Shown here: piece by piece, positions 24,444-35,114 of the stretch
Numbering within the stretch: position 1 is the first letter of the stretch
How the letters are laid out: each line of letters starts with the position of its first letter
NCBI GenBank assembly: GCA_023451825.1
Contig: JAEXYA010000032.1
Span: 78,299 to 142,298 of the forward strand
Length of the DNA: 64,000 nucleotides
Source: Pseudomonadota bacterium
Lineage (GTDB): Bacteria; Pseudomonadota; Alphaproteobacteria; Rhizobiales; Xanthobacteraceae
Direction of reading: 5' to 3'
The notes under the pieces: generated by a model
Told to the model about the DNA's origin: nothing
The model's database searches: none
Seen by the model: the letters and a program-made list of their open reading frames with translations, nothing else
Made by a program: the position numbers and the translations under genes

Positions 24444-25100
24444 TCAGGCTGATACGCCGACGCCAATCGGGCAGCTCACGCCAGTGCCGCCGAGACCGCA
24501 ATAGCCGCCGGGATTCTTGGCGAGATATTGCTGATGATAGTCCTCCGCGAAGTAGAACCGATCGATCGGCGCAATCTCCGTGGTGATCGCACCATAGCCC
24601 TTGGCATCGAGCGCGCTCTGGAATGCGTTCTTCGATTCCTGCACGGCCTTCATCTGCGCATCGGAGAAAGTATAGATCGCCGAGCGATACTGCGTGCCGA
24701 CATCATTGCCCTGCCGCATGCCCTGGGTCGGATCGTGATTTTCCCAGAACGTCTTCAAGAGTTGCTCGTAAGAGATCTTCTTCGGATCGAACACCACCAG
24801 CACCACTTCGGTATGGCCGGTCAAACCAGAGCAGGTCTCTTCATAAGTCGGGTTCGGCGTGAAGCCGCCGGCATAGCCGACCGCGGTCGTGTAGATGCCG
24901 TCGCCAAGCTCCCAGAATTTTCGCTCCGCACCCCAGAAACAGCCAAGCGCGAAAACGGCCTGTTCAAGACCTTCGGGATAAGGCGGCTGCAGCTTGGTGC
25001 GGAACAGGAAGTGCGTGGACGCCGTAGGTATCGGGGTATCCCGGCCGGGCAGTGCGTCGGCGGCCGGAACCATGGTGACGGGTTTGCGCATGAACAGCAT
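24444..25100 (-). CDS. msrA: Peptide-methionine (S)-S-oxide reductase MsrA
   Basis: MsrA repairs oxidised methionine (S-epimer) using a catalytic cysteine regenerated by thioredoxin. The 218-residue product has the catalytic motif GCFWGAER with Cys54, the substrate-binding segment TAVGYAGG, and the resolving cysteines near the C-terminus (GGYCGLGGTGVSC). An N-terminal extension of about 45 residues precedes the core, as in longer proteobacterial forms; no signal peptide is seen. The start at 25100 is supported by AGGAG upstream. Confidence 0.96.
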   Translation of the reverse strand: MLFMRKPVTMVPAADALPGRDTPIPTASTHFLFRTKLQPPYPEGLEQAVFALGCFWGAERKFWELGDGIYTTAVGYAGGFTPNPTYEETCSGLTGHTEVVLVVFDPKKISYEQLLKTFWENHDPTQGMRQGNDVGTQYRSAIYTFSDAQMKAVQESKNAFQSALDAKGYGAITTEIAPIDRFYFAEDYHQQYLAKNPGGYCGLGGTGVSCPIGVGVSA

Positions 25101-25205
25101 GGATCGTCTCCTGCGTTTTTCTTGACCCTATATGGGTATCTTCGCGAAAAACGGCAGAGTGTTACGGCCTCTGGGATGCCGCTGGTCTGCCGCAAGAAAG
25201 ACGCA

Positions 25206-25520
25206 TCAATTCCGCGAGTAACCGATCAAAGGACGGCTCGGACGGAACAACAACATCAGCAAAATGCCGAGAATTCCCATCACCGCCCAGGACGGCTGAT
25301 CGAGCAGCAATTTGACGCCGCCGCGCAGCCAGGGCGCATCGGCATCGATCATCGCAAGGAAGCTGCGCTGGCTTGCCTGATTGATATCGTTCCAGAATTC
25401 GCCAAGTTTGGTCAGCCGCAGCGCCTGATCAGCGATCGAGCGCGCGCCGTCATAGACCAGGAAAACGAAACCCGCGGCCAGCAACAACAGCCCAATCAGG
25501 CGGAAAAAACCGCGGATCAT
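25206..25520 (-). CDS. Small inner-membrane protein
   Basis: A 104-residue protein with two predicted membrane helices: residues 4-24 (FFRLIGLLLLAAGFVFLVYDG) and about 75-95 (WAVMGILGILLMLLFRPSRPLIGY). The intervening loop is polar and includes a possible amphipathic segment. The family is widely conserved in Bradyrhizobiaceae, but I know of no function. The ATG at 25520 is preceded by AGAGGGG, better than the in-frame start at 25577. It is divergent from rpsT. Confidence 0.78.
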   Translation of the reverse strand: MIRGFFRLIGLLLLAAGFVFLVYDGARSIADQALRLTKLGEFWNDINQASQRSFLAMIDADAPWLRGGVKLLLDQPSWAVMGILGILLMLLFRPSRPLIGYSRN

Positions 25521-25641
25521 CCGAATCCCCTCTATGCTCGTCGCCTTGGCAATACTGATGCGAGACGAGAAATTCAACCGTTACAGCCACTTAAGCCCGT
25601 GACGCAGCGCATTTGCCGCGCATCGACACCATGACAAACCG

Positions 25642-25670
25642 TTGACGCTGCAAAAGGCGGCCTCTATAAG
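25642..25670 (+). promoter_or_regulatory. Sigma-70 promoter of rpsT
   Basis: TTGACG at 25642-25647 and TATAAG at 25665-25670 are separated by exactly 17 bases. Transcription should begin near 25677, which leaves about 180 bases of leader before the rpsT ATG. Confidence 0.75.
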
Positions 25671-25676
25671 GAGCGC

Positions 25677-25858
25677 CAAAGGCGGTGGGCGCGATCCCGC
25701 CGCCGCTGTTCTTTGAGCGGCGCGCCCTCATTAGCGTTTAGCGCTTCGGGGATAGCATTTCAGGAACACCCCGGAAACAGATCAGCGTTGGCCGCAATGG
25801 GCGGCAAACGTCAATCAGCCCGGCGCCCGGATGGGTCGCTGCTGAAGGATATTTGAGA
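25677..25858 (+). promoter_or_regulatory. Long structured 5' leader of rpsT
   Basis: The leader begins with a GGCGGTGGG / CCCGCCGCC stem (25681-25704) and has a second possible stem around TTCGGGG / CCCCGGAA (25744-25775). Ribosomal protein genes often use leaders for autogenous control, and S20 is autoregulated in E. coli by a different leader. Control here is an inference. Confidence 0.45.
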
Positions 25859-26125
25859 ATGGCCAATACGACCTCCGCCAAGAAGGCGACCCGCAAGATC
25901 GCGCGCCGCACCATCGTCAACAAGTCGCGCCGAACCCAGATGCGTTCGGCTCTCCGCACCGTTGAAGACGCCATCAAGACCGGCGACGTCAACGCAGCGA
26001 AGGAAGCGATGAAGGCCGCCGAGCCCGCCCTCATGAAGGCCGCTCAGCAGAACATCGTTCACAAGAACCTGGCCAGCCGCAAGGTCTCGCGCCTGACGCA
26101 TCAGATCGCGAAGCTCGCTCAGTAA
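25859..26125 (+). CDS. rpsT: 30S ribosomal protein S20
   Basis: S20 binds 16S rRNA in the body of the small subunit. The product is 88 residues, highly basic, with the family start MANTTSAKKATRKIARRTIVNKSRRTQMRSALRTVE and the C-terminal helix NIVHKNLASRKVSRLTHQI. The ATG at 25859 is used (GAAGGA lies 9 bases upstream); an in-frame TTG two codons earlier is less likely. rpsT next to dnaA is a frequent alphaproteobacterial arrangement. A strong terminator follows. Confidence 0.97.
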   Translation: MANTTSAKKATRKIARRTIVNKSRRTQMRSALRTVEDAIKTGDVNAAKEAMKAAEPALMKAAQQNIVHKNLASRKVSRLTHQIAKLAQ

Positions 26126-26148
26126 GCGACAGCAAGCATATGATTTCG

Positions 26149-26177
26149 AAAAGCCCGGCCTTCGCGCCGGGCTTTTT
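26149..26177 (+). terminator. Rho-independent terminator of rpsT
   Basis: AAAAGCCCGGC / GCCGGGCTTTTT hairpin with a short loop and a T-run, 23 bases after the rpsT stop. Confidence 0.92.
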
Positions 26178-26356
26178 ATTTGCGCGAAGACACGCGCAGC
26201 ATGTTTCGCATGCCGCCGACGTCAGTCATCCGGATGATGGCGCAAGAAATTTGAATGACGCGCAAAGCCTATGAAATGAGGCATCGATGCGCTTCACGAC
26301 GTGTCGCGTGAAAGACACGCACGGAACGCGTGACGTGAAAGCGATGTCAACGCACG

Positions 26357-26694
26357 GACTCTGCCTGCGCCTGCTTGATTCTAAAAAAGCAAGCGCATTG
26401 CAATGCCGAAGCTAACTCCGCGCGCAAGGTTACCCTGAGTCAGCGCACAGAAAAAATCGCGTCTTGATAATCACTTATCCACATAGCGAGCGCGAGCAGT
26501 TTGATTCCGCCGACACCGCCGCCGCTTTCGTAAATGAAATATGAATTTCTTTTTTCGGCTCACCGAATTTGCAACGTCACTGTCACAATGGGATTCAGTG
26601 CGCAGATTCAAAATCTTGTCGATATGTTTGAAAAACGGACCGACAAATTAGAACCTGCAAGTGCGGCTTTCGCGAAGCAGCGAAAAAATGATTC
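26357..26694. promoter_or_regulatory. Cluster of seven GANTC (CcrM) methylation sites
   Basis: GANTC occurs at 26357, 26377, 26437, 26503, 26592, 26605 and 26690. Random expectation for this four-base motif is about one per 256 bases, so the density is around five times higher. CcrM methylates GANTC in alphaproteobacteria and can time dnaA and origin activity. Confidence 0.6.
26475..26483 (+). promoter_or_regulatory. Perfect DnaA box
   Basis: TTATCCACA, the consensus high-affinity DnaA box, preceded by the AT-rich TGATAATCA palindrome. It is the only perfect copy I found in the rpsT-dnaA spacer. Confidence 0.7.
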
Positions 26695-27378
26695 CGTTGC
26701 GGGAAATGGGCCGTGCTGTATTTCTAAATCATTCGCAGCGCCCCGCCGTTCTTGAGATCAGAGCGATTTCGGAACGAGGGCAGCCAGAAGATCAGCGACG
26801 GTCCGAAGGTTTGGCGATGCTTTCCAAGTCTCAAGCGAGTTGCAGCTCATAGCAATATGAGAGCGGTCGTTCTGTGTCGAAATTTCTCGGGCATCCATGA
26901 TGGGTGCCTTGAAAAGAAATACGAAGCAGAGATCGTGCACTGGCAAGACGAGGGGATCGTCCTGTGAAGAGGCGGGCTGAAAGACAATGCGCCCCTGAAC
27001 GTTTTGCCACGTTGAGCGTTGCGCACTGACTTTGGACCAGATCGAAACTGACACCTTGCCGCGATGACCGCGGCGAGTGGGGGAGCTTTTATGCGCACAT
27101 TCATGATCACACGGCATTCTTCTTTGCGATCAGCGTTCGGCTCCGAGACGTCCGTTTCCATCTCCTCCCGCCCTCCTTTGCGCGCCACTGACAGAGCACT
27201 CAGTACGCACTGATCTCACCCGGCATTTCTTTCCGACACTGTTGATCCGCAGACGGCGTAACTGCCGAACGGCGGAGCTGTGTCCGAGAGCGGCCGCGCG
27301 AGATCACCGCGCGCTTTAGCGTGCACGCTCATGGGCGCTTGCGCTCGACCACCACTTTTGAATTGAGAAGTTAAAACG

Positions 27379-28809
27379 ATGTCGAACATGGAACAGGATC
27401 ACTGGACTCGCGTGAAGGGCCGTCTGCGGTCGAGCGTTGGAGAAGATGTGTTCTCGAGCTGGTTCGCTCGTATGGATCTTGAAGCCGTGCAGGACGAATC
27501 CGTGCACCTCTCGGTTCCGACCCGCTTCCTGAAGAGCTGGATTCAGGCCCATTATGCCGAGCGCGTGCTCGATGCCTGGCGCGCCGAAATGCCCAAAGTG
27601 TCGCGCGTCGATCTCACGGTGCGCTCTGCCATGCGCAATGTCGCGCCGGCCAAGGAAGTCACCGCACCGGTCGAAACGCGCCGCGTCGAGCCCGCCGGCA
27701 ATCGCCCTGCCGCAGACATCCGCAGCAATGCGACCGCACCGGTCTCTGCCAGCCATGAAGCGCTCGGCGGCTCGCCGCTCGATCCGCGCCTGACCTTTGC
27801 CAGCTTCGTGCTCGGCCGCGCCAACACCCTCGCGCATGCCGCCGCGCGCCAGGTCGCCGAAGGCCGCCGCGGCGATGCCGTGATGTTCAACCCGCTCTAC
27901 ATCCATGCCGGCGTCGGCCTCGGCAAGACGCATCTGCTGCAGGCCGTGACATGGGCCGGCAATTCGAATCCCGAGCGCAAGGTGCTCTATCTCACCGCCG
28001 AAAAATTCATGTACGGCTTCGTCGCCGCGCTGAAGACGCAGACGGCGCTCGCCTTCAAGGAAGCACTGCGCGGCATCGACGTGCTGGTGATCGACGATCT
28101 CCAGTTCTTGCAGGGCAAGACGACCCAAGCCGAATTCTGCCACACGCTGAATGCGCTGATCGATGCCGGTCGCCAGGTGGTGATCGCCGCCGATCGTCCG
28201 CCGTCGGACCTCGAAAGTCTCGACGAGCGCATGCGCTCGCGCCTCGCCGGTGGTCTCGTGGTGGAGATGGGCACGCTCGGCGAAGAGCTGCGCCTCGGCA
28301 TTCTGAAGTCGCGCGTCGCTGCGGCTCGCGTGCACCATGCGAGCTTCGACGTTCCGGAGCCGGTGCTGGACTATCTCGCCCGCACCATTACCCATAACGG
28401 CCGCGATCTCGAAGGCGCGATCAACCGTCTGCTCGCTCACTCGAAGCTGAACGCCACCGCGGTGACGTTGGAAATGGCCGAGCGCGAAGTGCGCGATCTC
28501 GTGCGCCCGATGGAGCCGAAGCGCATCAAGATCGAGGACATCCAGCGCGTCGTCGCACGGCAGTACAATGTCAGCCGCTCGGACCTGTTGTCCTCGCGCC
28601 GCACCGCCAATGTGGTTCGCCCGCGCCAGGTGGCGATGTATCTCGCCAAGACGCTGACCCTGCGCTCGCTGCCGGAAATCGGCCGTCGCTTCGGTGGCCG
28701 CGATCACACCACGGTTCTCCATGCCGTGCGAAAAATCGAGGCGCTGGTCGGCAAGGACAACACCTTGCAGGACGAGGTGGAGAGCCTGAAGCGGCAATTG
28801 GCGGAGTAA
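27379..28809 (+). CDS. dnaA: Chromosomal replication initiator DnaA
   Basis: DnaA opens the origin and recruits the helicase. The 476-residue product has domain I (residues 1-90, HWTRVKGRLRSSVGEDVFSSWFARMDLE), a variable linker (about 90-140, Ala/Pro-rich), and AAA+ domain III with Walker A GVGLGKTH at 178-185 and Walker B VLVIDDLQF at 235-243. Domain IV has the DNA-binding signature GGRDHTTVLHAVRKI at 439-453. The ATG at 27379 matches homologues; a second ATG at 27388 is possible. dnaN is not immediately adjacent: a repeat and a toxin-antitoxin pair intervene. Confidence 0.98.
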   Translation: MSNMEQDHWTRVKGRLRSSVGEDVFSSWFARMDLEAVQDESVHLSVPTRFLKSWIQAHYAERVLDAWRAEMPKVSRVDLTVRSAMRNVAPAKEVTAPVETRRVEPAGNRPAADIRSNATAPVSASHEALGGSPLDPRLTFASFVLGRANTLAHAAARQVAEGRRGDAVMFNPLYIHAGVGLGKTHLLQAVTWAGNSNPERKVLYLTAEKFMYGFVAALKTQTALAFKEALRGIDVLVIDDLQFLQGKTTQAEFCHTLNALIDAGRQVVIAADRPPSDLESLDERMRSRLAGGLVVEMGTLGEELRLGILKSRVAAARVHHASFDVPEPVLDYLARTITHNGRDLEGAINRLLAHSKLNATAVTLEMAEREVRDLVRPMEPKRIKIEDIQRVVARQYNVSRSDLLSSRRTANVVRPRQVAMYLAKTLTLRSLPEIGRRFGGRDHTTVLHAVRKIEALVGKDNTLQDEVESLKRQLAE

Positions 28810-28815
28810 GATTGA

Positions 28816-28910
28816 GCCGTAGGGCGGGTGAGGCGCAGCCGTAACCCGCCGACGGAGTTTCAATTATGGAATCGGCCGGCGGATTACGCTTCGCTCATCC
28901 GCCCTACGGC
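28816..28910. repeat. Long inverted repeat, family B copy 2
   Basis: GCCGTAGGGCGGGTGAGGCG at the left pairs with CGCTTCGCTCATCCGCCCTACGGC at the right with a few mismatches; inner arms GTAACCCGCCG / CGGCGGATTAC. It begins 6 bases after the dnaA stop and may serve as its terminator. Copy 1 is at 19247-19340. Confidence 0.8.
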
Positions 28911-28935
28911 CGGTCGCCGCCGTAATTGCAGCGTA

Positions 28936-29289
28936 TTACCGATGTTCCTTCATCGCATCACGTGCCGCGGCGACTGTCTTGGGGATCGCCTCGACTGCTG
29001 TGCGCCACAGGATATCGAGCTGGATGGCATAGTAGCCGTGGCTTAGCTTGTTTCTGGCCCGATAGGCCTGGCTGAGCTTGAGATCCGGGTATGCCCGATC
29101 GAGCAGTGGCGCCTGTCGACTGATTTCTTTCGCTGCCAACCCGATCGATTCAATGCATTTCGACACGGCGTCCTGGGTTTTCGCATCGGCAGCGAAGTCC
29201 TGGAACGTCATGCCGGCGATGTGGCTCGCCAATCGTTCGCCCCAAGCAACAATATCGGCCAGCCATTCATCAAGCTGGCGCGCGTTCAT
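28936..29289 (-). CDS. hepT: HEPN-domain toxin HepT
   Basis: A 117-residue HEPN (DUF86) protein. The RNase signature RX4HXY is intact as R79-N-K-L-S-H84-G-Y86. In studied HepT/MntA systems the toxin cleaves RNA, and the antitoxin blocks it by adding AMP to this tyrosine. It overlaps the end of the mntA-like gene by 4 bases (ATGA), so the antitoxin is made first. It lies on the opposite strand to dnaA and dnaN and between them. Identification as a toxin rests on the motif and partner; activity is inferred. Confidence 0.88.
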   Translation of the reverse strand: MNARQLDEWLADIVAWGERLASHIAGMTFQDFAADAKTQDAVSKCIESIGLAAKEISRQAPLLDRAYPDLKLSQAYRARNKLSHGYYAIQLDILWRTAVEAIPKTVAAARDAMKEHR

Positions 29290-29600
29290 GTCATGCGCGC
29301 AAATGTATCAAGCGGGATCATGTCGCGTTCAGCCCGCATGGCAACGTCCGGCGCGAGAAAGCCAACGGTCAGCAGCTCGACCTTGCAGCTCAGCAGCCGC
29401 TCGATCGCCATCTCGGCTTCTGCGAGATCGAACAGGGTGGTGCCTGACGGGACGTCCACGAGAATGTCGAGATCGCTGTTGGATGAATCATCCCGACGCG
29501 CCACGGAGCCGAACAAACGCGGATTGGTCATCCCCGCCCGATTGAGGATCGCACCGACTTCCGGCAGGTGCGTGGCAAGCGAAATCGAAGGTTTCGTCAT
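29286..29600 (-). CDS. mntA: Minimal nucleotidyltransferase antitoxin MntA
   Basis: A 104-residue MNT-fold nucleotidyltransferase with the active-site pattern GSX10DXD: G31-S32 and D43-L-D45 in GSVARRDDSSNSDLDILVD. In known pairs it AMPylates HepT and neutralises it. The third carboxylate may be the Glu in KVELLTVG. The ATG at 29600 is selected; the in-frame start at 29750 would run back through an inverted repeat (29675-29760) and is unlikely. It forms a two-gene operon with hepT. Confidence 0.88.
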   Translation of the reverse strand: MTKPSISLATHLPEVGAILNRAGMTNPRLFGSVARRDDSSNSDLDILVDVPSGTTLFDLAEAEMAIERLLSCKVELLTVGFLAPDVAMRAERDMIPLDTFARMT

Positions 29601-29937
29601 TGGATCTGCCGCCTTGATCGTGTCACCCGAGGGTAGAGACAGAGCCCCCGATCCGCAAGCAGGCGCGCGGAATCGTAGGATGGGTTGAGCGTCTTCGCGA
29701 AAACCCATAACGGCCGGACGCTGGTGGTGATGGGTTTTAGCAGCGCTCAACCCATCCTACGGGCCATGGCCTGTGGCGCGATCGATCACGACAGCCATGT
29801 GACCAATATCATGGGGAGCTGCACAGCAATTCATCCCCAAAACGCTTGCGCTTTCCGCCCTTTACCGTCACCTTGCGGTCCCCGCGGCGCCCTTCCGGCT
29901 GCCAGGAAACTCCATCGGAACATCGGGCGGATTTGTT
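29601..29937. other. Spacer between mntA and dnaN
   Basis: A 337-base divergent spacer that holds the family F inverted repeat (29675-29760) and the dnaN upstream region. No further gene is recognised. The dnaN promoter must lie after the repeat, but I could not assign it. Confidence 0.6.
29675..29760. repeat. Long inverted repeat, family F
   Basis: GTAGGATGGGTTGAGCG and CGCTCAACCCATCCTAC are perfect arms around a core with AAAACCCAT / ATGGGTTTT. It lies within the mntA-dnaN spacer. One copy in the window. Confidence 0.8.
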
Positions 29938-31056
29938 ATGAAGGTCACCGTCGAACGCGCGCAGCTCCTGAAGTCGCTCAGCCACGTGCATCGCGTGGTC
30001 GAGCGCCGGAATACGATTCCGATCCTCGGCAATGTGCTGATCCGTGCCGAAAACGCCCAGCTCTCGCTGAAGGCCACCGACCTCGATCTCGAAGTGACGG
30101 AAACCCTGGCTGCCGAAACCGGCACCGCCGGCTCCACCACTGTGCCGGCGCACATGTTCTACGACATCGTCCGCAAACTGCCGGACGGCTCGCAGATCGT
30201 GCTGGAAGCCGATGGTGATCGCTCGGTGATGGCGATCCGCGCCGGCCGTTCGCGCTTCACGCTGCAGACGCTGCCGGAGAACGACTTCCCGGATCTCGCC
30301 GCAGGCGAAATGACGCACTCCTTCTCGCTGCCGGCCGCTGACATCAAGCGCCTGATCGACCGCACCCAATTCGCGATCTCGACGGAAGAAACCCGGTACT
30401 ACCTGAACGGCATCTATCTCCATGCCGCCGGCACCGCCGCTGCCGCGACCCTGCGCGGCGTCGCCACTGATGGCCATCGCCTGGCGCAGATCGACCTCAA
30501 GCAGCCCAAGGGCGCCGAGGGCATGCCGGGCGTCATCGTGCCGCGCAAGACCGTGGGCGAAGTGCAGCGCCTGATCGAGGACACCGAAGCCGAAATCACG
30601 GTCGAACTGTCCCAGGGCAAGATCCGCTTCACCCTCGGCAATGTGGTGCTGACCTCGAAGCTGATCGACGGCACCTTCCCGGATTATGGCCGCGTGATCC
30701 CGCAGAACAACGACAAGGAACTGGTGATCGACAAGGTCGATTTCGAGAAGGCGGTGGACCGCGTCTCGACCATCTCCAGCGAACGCGGCCGCGCCGTGAA
30801 GCTGGCACTGTCGGCCGGGAAGCTGGTGCTGTCGGTGACCAATCCGGACTCGGGCAGCGCAACGGAAGAACTCGAAGTTGAGTATGCGTCGGACGCGCTC
30901 GATATCGGCTTCAACTCGCGCTACCTGCTGGACATTGCCGCACAGATCGAAGGCGAGGTTGCCGTGCTGCGTCTCGCCGACCCCGGCTCGCCCACGCTGG
31001 TGCAGGACAAGGACAACAAAGGCGCGTTGTATGTGCTGATGCCAATGCGGGTGTGA
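29938..31056 (+). CDS. dnaN: DNA polymerase III beta subunit (sliding clamp)
   Basis: The dimeric sliding clamp that tethers polymerase III to DNA. At 372 residues it is full length, with three clamp repeats; the start MKVTVERAQLLKSLSHVHRVVERRNTIPILGNVLI is typical of rhizobial DnaN, and the C-terminal P-[ML]-R end (LMPMRV) that forms the peptide-binding pocket is present. It is separated from dnaA by 1.1 kb of repeats and toxin-antitoxin genes on the other strand, so it must have its own promoter. recF follows after an inverted repeat. Confidence 0.98.
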   Translation: MKVTVERAQLLKSLSHVHRVVERRNTIPILGNVLIRAENAQLSLKATDLDLEVTETLAAETGTAGSTTVPAHMFYDIVRKLPDGSQIVLEADGDRSVMAIRAGRSRFTLQTLPENDFPDLAAGEMTHSFSLPAADIKRLIDRTQFAISTEETRYYLNGIYLHAAGTAAAATLRGVATDGHRLAQIDLKQPKGAEGMPGVIVPRKTVGEVQRLIEDTEAEITVELSQGKIRFTLGNVVLTSKLIDGTFPDYGRVIPQNNDKELVIDKVDFEKAVDRVSTISSERGRAVKLALSAGKLVLSVTNPDSGSATEELEVEYASDALDIGFNSRYLLDIAAQIEGEVAVLRLADPGSPTLVQDKDNKGALYVLMPMRV

Positions 31057-31074
31057 TTTCGGCCGCAAGCGCAA

Positions 31075-31196
31075 CTGTCATCGCCCGGCAAGCGCGCAAT
31101 TGCGCGCCAGGACCGGGCGACCCAGTAAACTCAGACGACCCCGGCGAAGCGTCGGAGCCAGGGTCTACTGGATCCCCGCTTTTGCGGGGATGACAG
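31075..31196. repeat. Long inverted repeat, family D copy 2
   Basis: Terminal CTGTCATC / GATGACAG with GCCCGG / CCGGGC, GCGCGCAATTGCGCGC, CCCAGTAAAC / TCTACTGGATCC and CCCCGCTTTTGCGGGG. It is the partner of the element at 17476-17578. It sits between dnaN and recF, 30 bases before the recF start. Confidence 0.82.
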
Positions 31197-31226
31197 CAGA
31201 GTTTGCAGGGACTAGCAGAGTCCCCC

Positions 31227-32363
31227 ATGACCGCCTCCCGTATCCATCGCCTGTCGCTGACCAATTTCCGCTCCTATCGCACCGCGTCGCTGGAGACATC
31301 CGCCGACATGGTCGCGCTGGTCGGGCCAAACGGCGCCGGCAAGACCAATTGCATCGAGGCGATCTCGTTTCTCTCCCCCGGCCGCGGTTTGCGCCGCGCC
31401 ACGCTGGAGGATGTCGCCAATAACGAAGGCGACGGCTCCTGGGCGGTCTCCGCCACCGTCGAGGGAGAGGTCGGCCTCGCCACGCTTGGCACCGGCATCG
31501 ATCCGCCGATGGAGGGGGCGTCCATCTCGCGCCGTTGCCGCATCGACCGCGAGCCGGTCGGCTCCGCCGCAGCGTTTGGCGACCACCTGCGGATGGTGTG
31601 GCTGACCCCGGCGATGGACCAGCTCTTCATGGGCGCGGCATCCGAGCGCCGACGGTTCTTCGATCGTCTGGTGCTGGCCATCGACAAGGACCACAATGGC
31701 CGCGTTTCCGCGCTGGAACGCAGCCTGCGATCGCGCAACCGGCTGCTCGAAAACCGCAGCAGCGACAGCCACTGGCTCGATGCCGTGGAACGCGAGACGG
31801 CCGAACTGGCCGTGGCGGTCGCCGCGATGCGCAGCGAGACGGTCACCCGCCTTGGCGCCATGCTGCATGCCCGCGGCCAATCTTCCGCATTCCCGTCCGC
31901 GATCATCGCCTTGGACGGCTGGATGGAACAGGCACTAGCCAGCGAACCGGCAACTGCCGTCGAGGATCGCTATCGCGCCATCCTGCGCGACAACCGCCCA
32001 CGCGATGCCGCTGCCGGTCGCACTTTGGACGGGCCTCACCTGACCGATCTGCAGGTGATCTACGCACCAAAGACCATGCCGGCGCGCGATGCCTCGACCG
32101 GCGAACAGAAAGCGCTCCTGATCGGCCTGATCCTCGCCCATGCCACGCTGGTGGCCGAGATGACCGGCATTACGCCATTGCTGCTCCTTGACGAGATCGT
32201 CGCGCATCTCGATCCCGATCGTCGCAGATCGCTGTTCGGCGAACTTTCGACGCTGGGGGCGCAGGTCTGGATGACCGGCGCGGACCCAGCGGCTTTTGCC
32301 GATCTCGGCGCGTTGGGGGAATTGTTCGACGTGGTGCAGGGGAAGATTTCGCGCAGGACTTGA
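31227..32363 (+). CDS. recF: DNA replication and repair protein RecF
   Basis: RecF is an SMC-like ATPase that loads RecA on gapped DNA. The 378-residue product has the N-terminal SLTNFRSYR and Walker A VGPNGAGKTNCIEAI, the signature segment ARDASTGEQKALLIGLILAHA and Walker B LLLLDEIVAHLD. The ATG at 31227 fits the family; the TTG at 31203 would add 8 residues. It keeps the classic dnaN-recF-gyrB order, with repeats inserted on both sides. Confidence 0.97.
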   Translation: MTASRIHRLSLTNFRSYRTASLETSADMVALVGPNGAGKTNCIEAISFLSPGRGLRRATLEDVANNEGDGSWAVSATVEGEVGLATLGTGIDPPMEGASISRRCRIDREPVGSAAAFGDHLRMVWLTPAMDQLFMGAASERRRFFDRLVLAIDKDHNGRVSALERSLRSRNRLLENRSSDSHWLDAVERETAELAVAVAAMRSETVTRLGAMLHARGQSSAFPSAIIALDGWMEQALASEPATAVEDRYRAILRDNRPRDAAAGRTLDGPHLTDLQVIYAPKTMPARDASTGEQKALLIGLILAHATLVAEMTGITPLLLLDEIVAHLDPDRRRSLFGELSTLGAQVWMTGADPAAFADLGALGELFDVVQGKISRRT

Positions 32364-32367
32364 TGTC

Positions 32368-32457
32368 GTGGCCCGGATGAAGCGCAGCGTCATCCGGGGA
32401 CCGGAGCGTCTGTCGAAACGCGGTTTCCCGGGTTGCGCTTCGCTCCATCCAGGTGAC
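32368..32457. repeat. Long inverted repeat, family C copy 2
   Basis: Outer arms GTGGCCCGGATGAAGCGCAG and GCTTCGCTCCATCCAGGTGAC, more mismatched than copy 1 at 21427, with the same ATCCGGGGACCGG core. It begins 5 bases after the recF stop. Confidence 0.8.
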
Positions 32458-32647
32458 GAAATCAGCGCCTGAATCGCCCCGCAAAAACAGCCTTCGACCG
32501 GCTTGAAAAGCCGCCAAAAAATCTCATTTATTCAATAGCTTGCAGCGCATGACTTTGCGCTAGTTTCAGTGCCCGTTTCATGGCACAAATGGCATCGATT
32601 CAGACGACCTTTCCCGCGCTGATTCGGCACATCTTCGAAGGCATTCC

Positions 32648-35089
<2,442 letters not shown>

Positions 35090-35114
35090 GCGAGACAAGC
35101 CGGATTAGAGATGT

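Larger units (their letters stand above)
26178..27378. other. 1.2-kb rpsT-dnaA spacer, candidate origin or dnaA control region
   Basis: No convincing gene lies here; the short frames have no ribosome-binding sites or recognisable domains. The left half is AT-richer than the rest of the window. It holds a perfect DnaA box (26475-26483) and seven GANTC sites between 26357 and 26694, followed by AT-rich tracts such as AAATGAAATATGAATTTC near 26531. Such a mix fits either the chromosomal origin or a cell-cycle-controlled dnaA promoter. With only one perfect DnaA box, the origin assignment is tentative. Confidence 0.5.

Noticed and set aside
26534..27188. Several short frames in the rpsT-dnaA spacer (for example 26534-26755 and 26847-27188)
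   Set aside because: No ribosome-binding sites, no recognisable domains, and the region has origin or control features instead.
26178..27378. A firm call of the chromosomal origin
   Set aside because: Only one perfect DnaA box was found and GC skew could not be computed, so the region is listed as a candidate only.
27316..28863. A 515-residue minus-strand reading frame opposite dnaA
   Set aside because: It is an antisense shadow of the dnaA codon pattern in GC-rich DNA; it has no domain and dnaA is certain.
14556..32457. The dispersed repeats as a CRISPR array
   Set aside because: The elements are far apart, palindromic over their whole length, and not spaced by unique sequences of uniform size; no cas genes are present.
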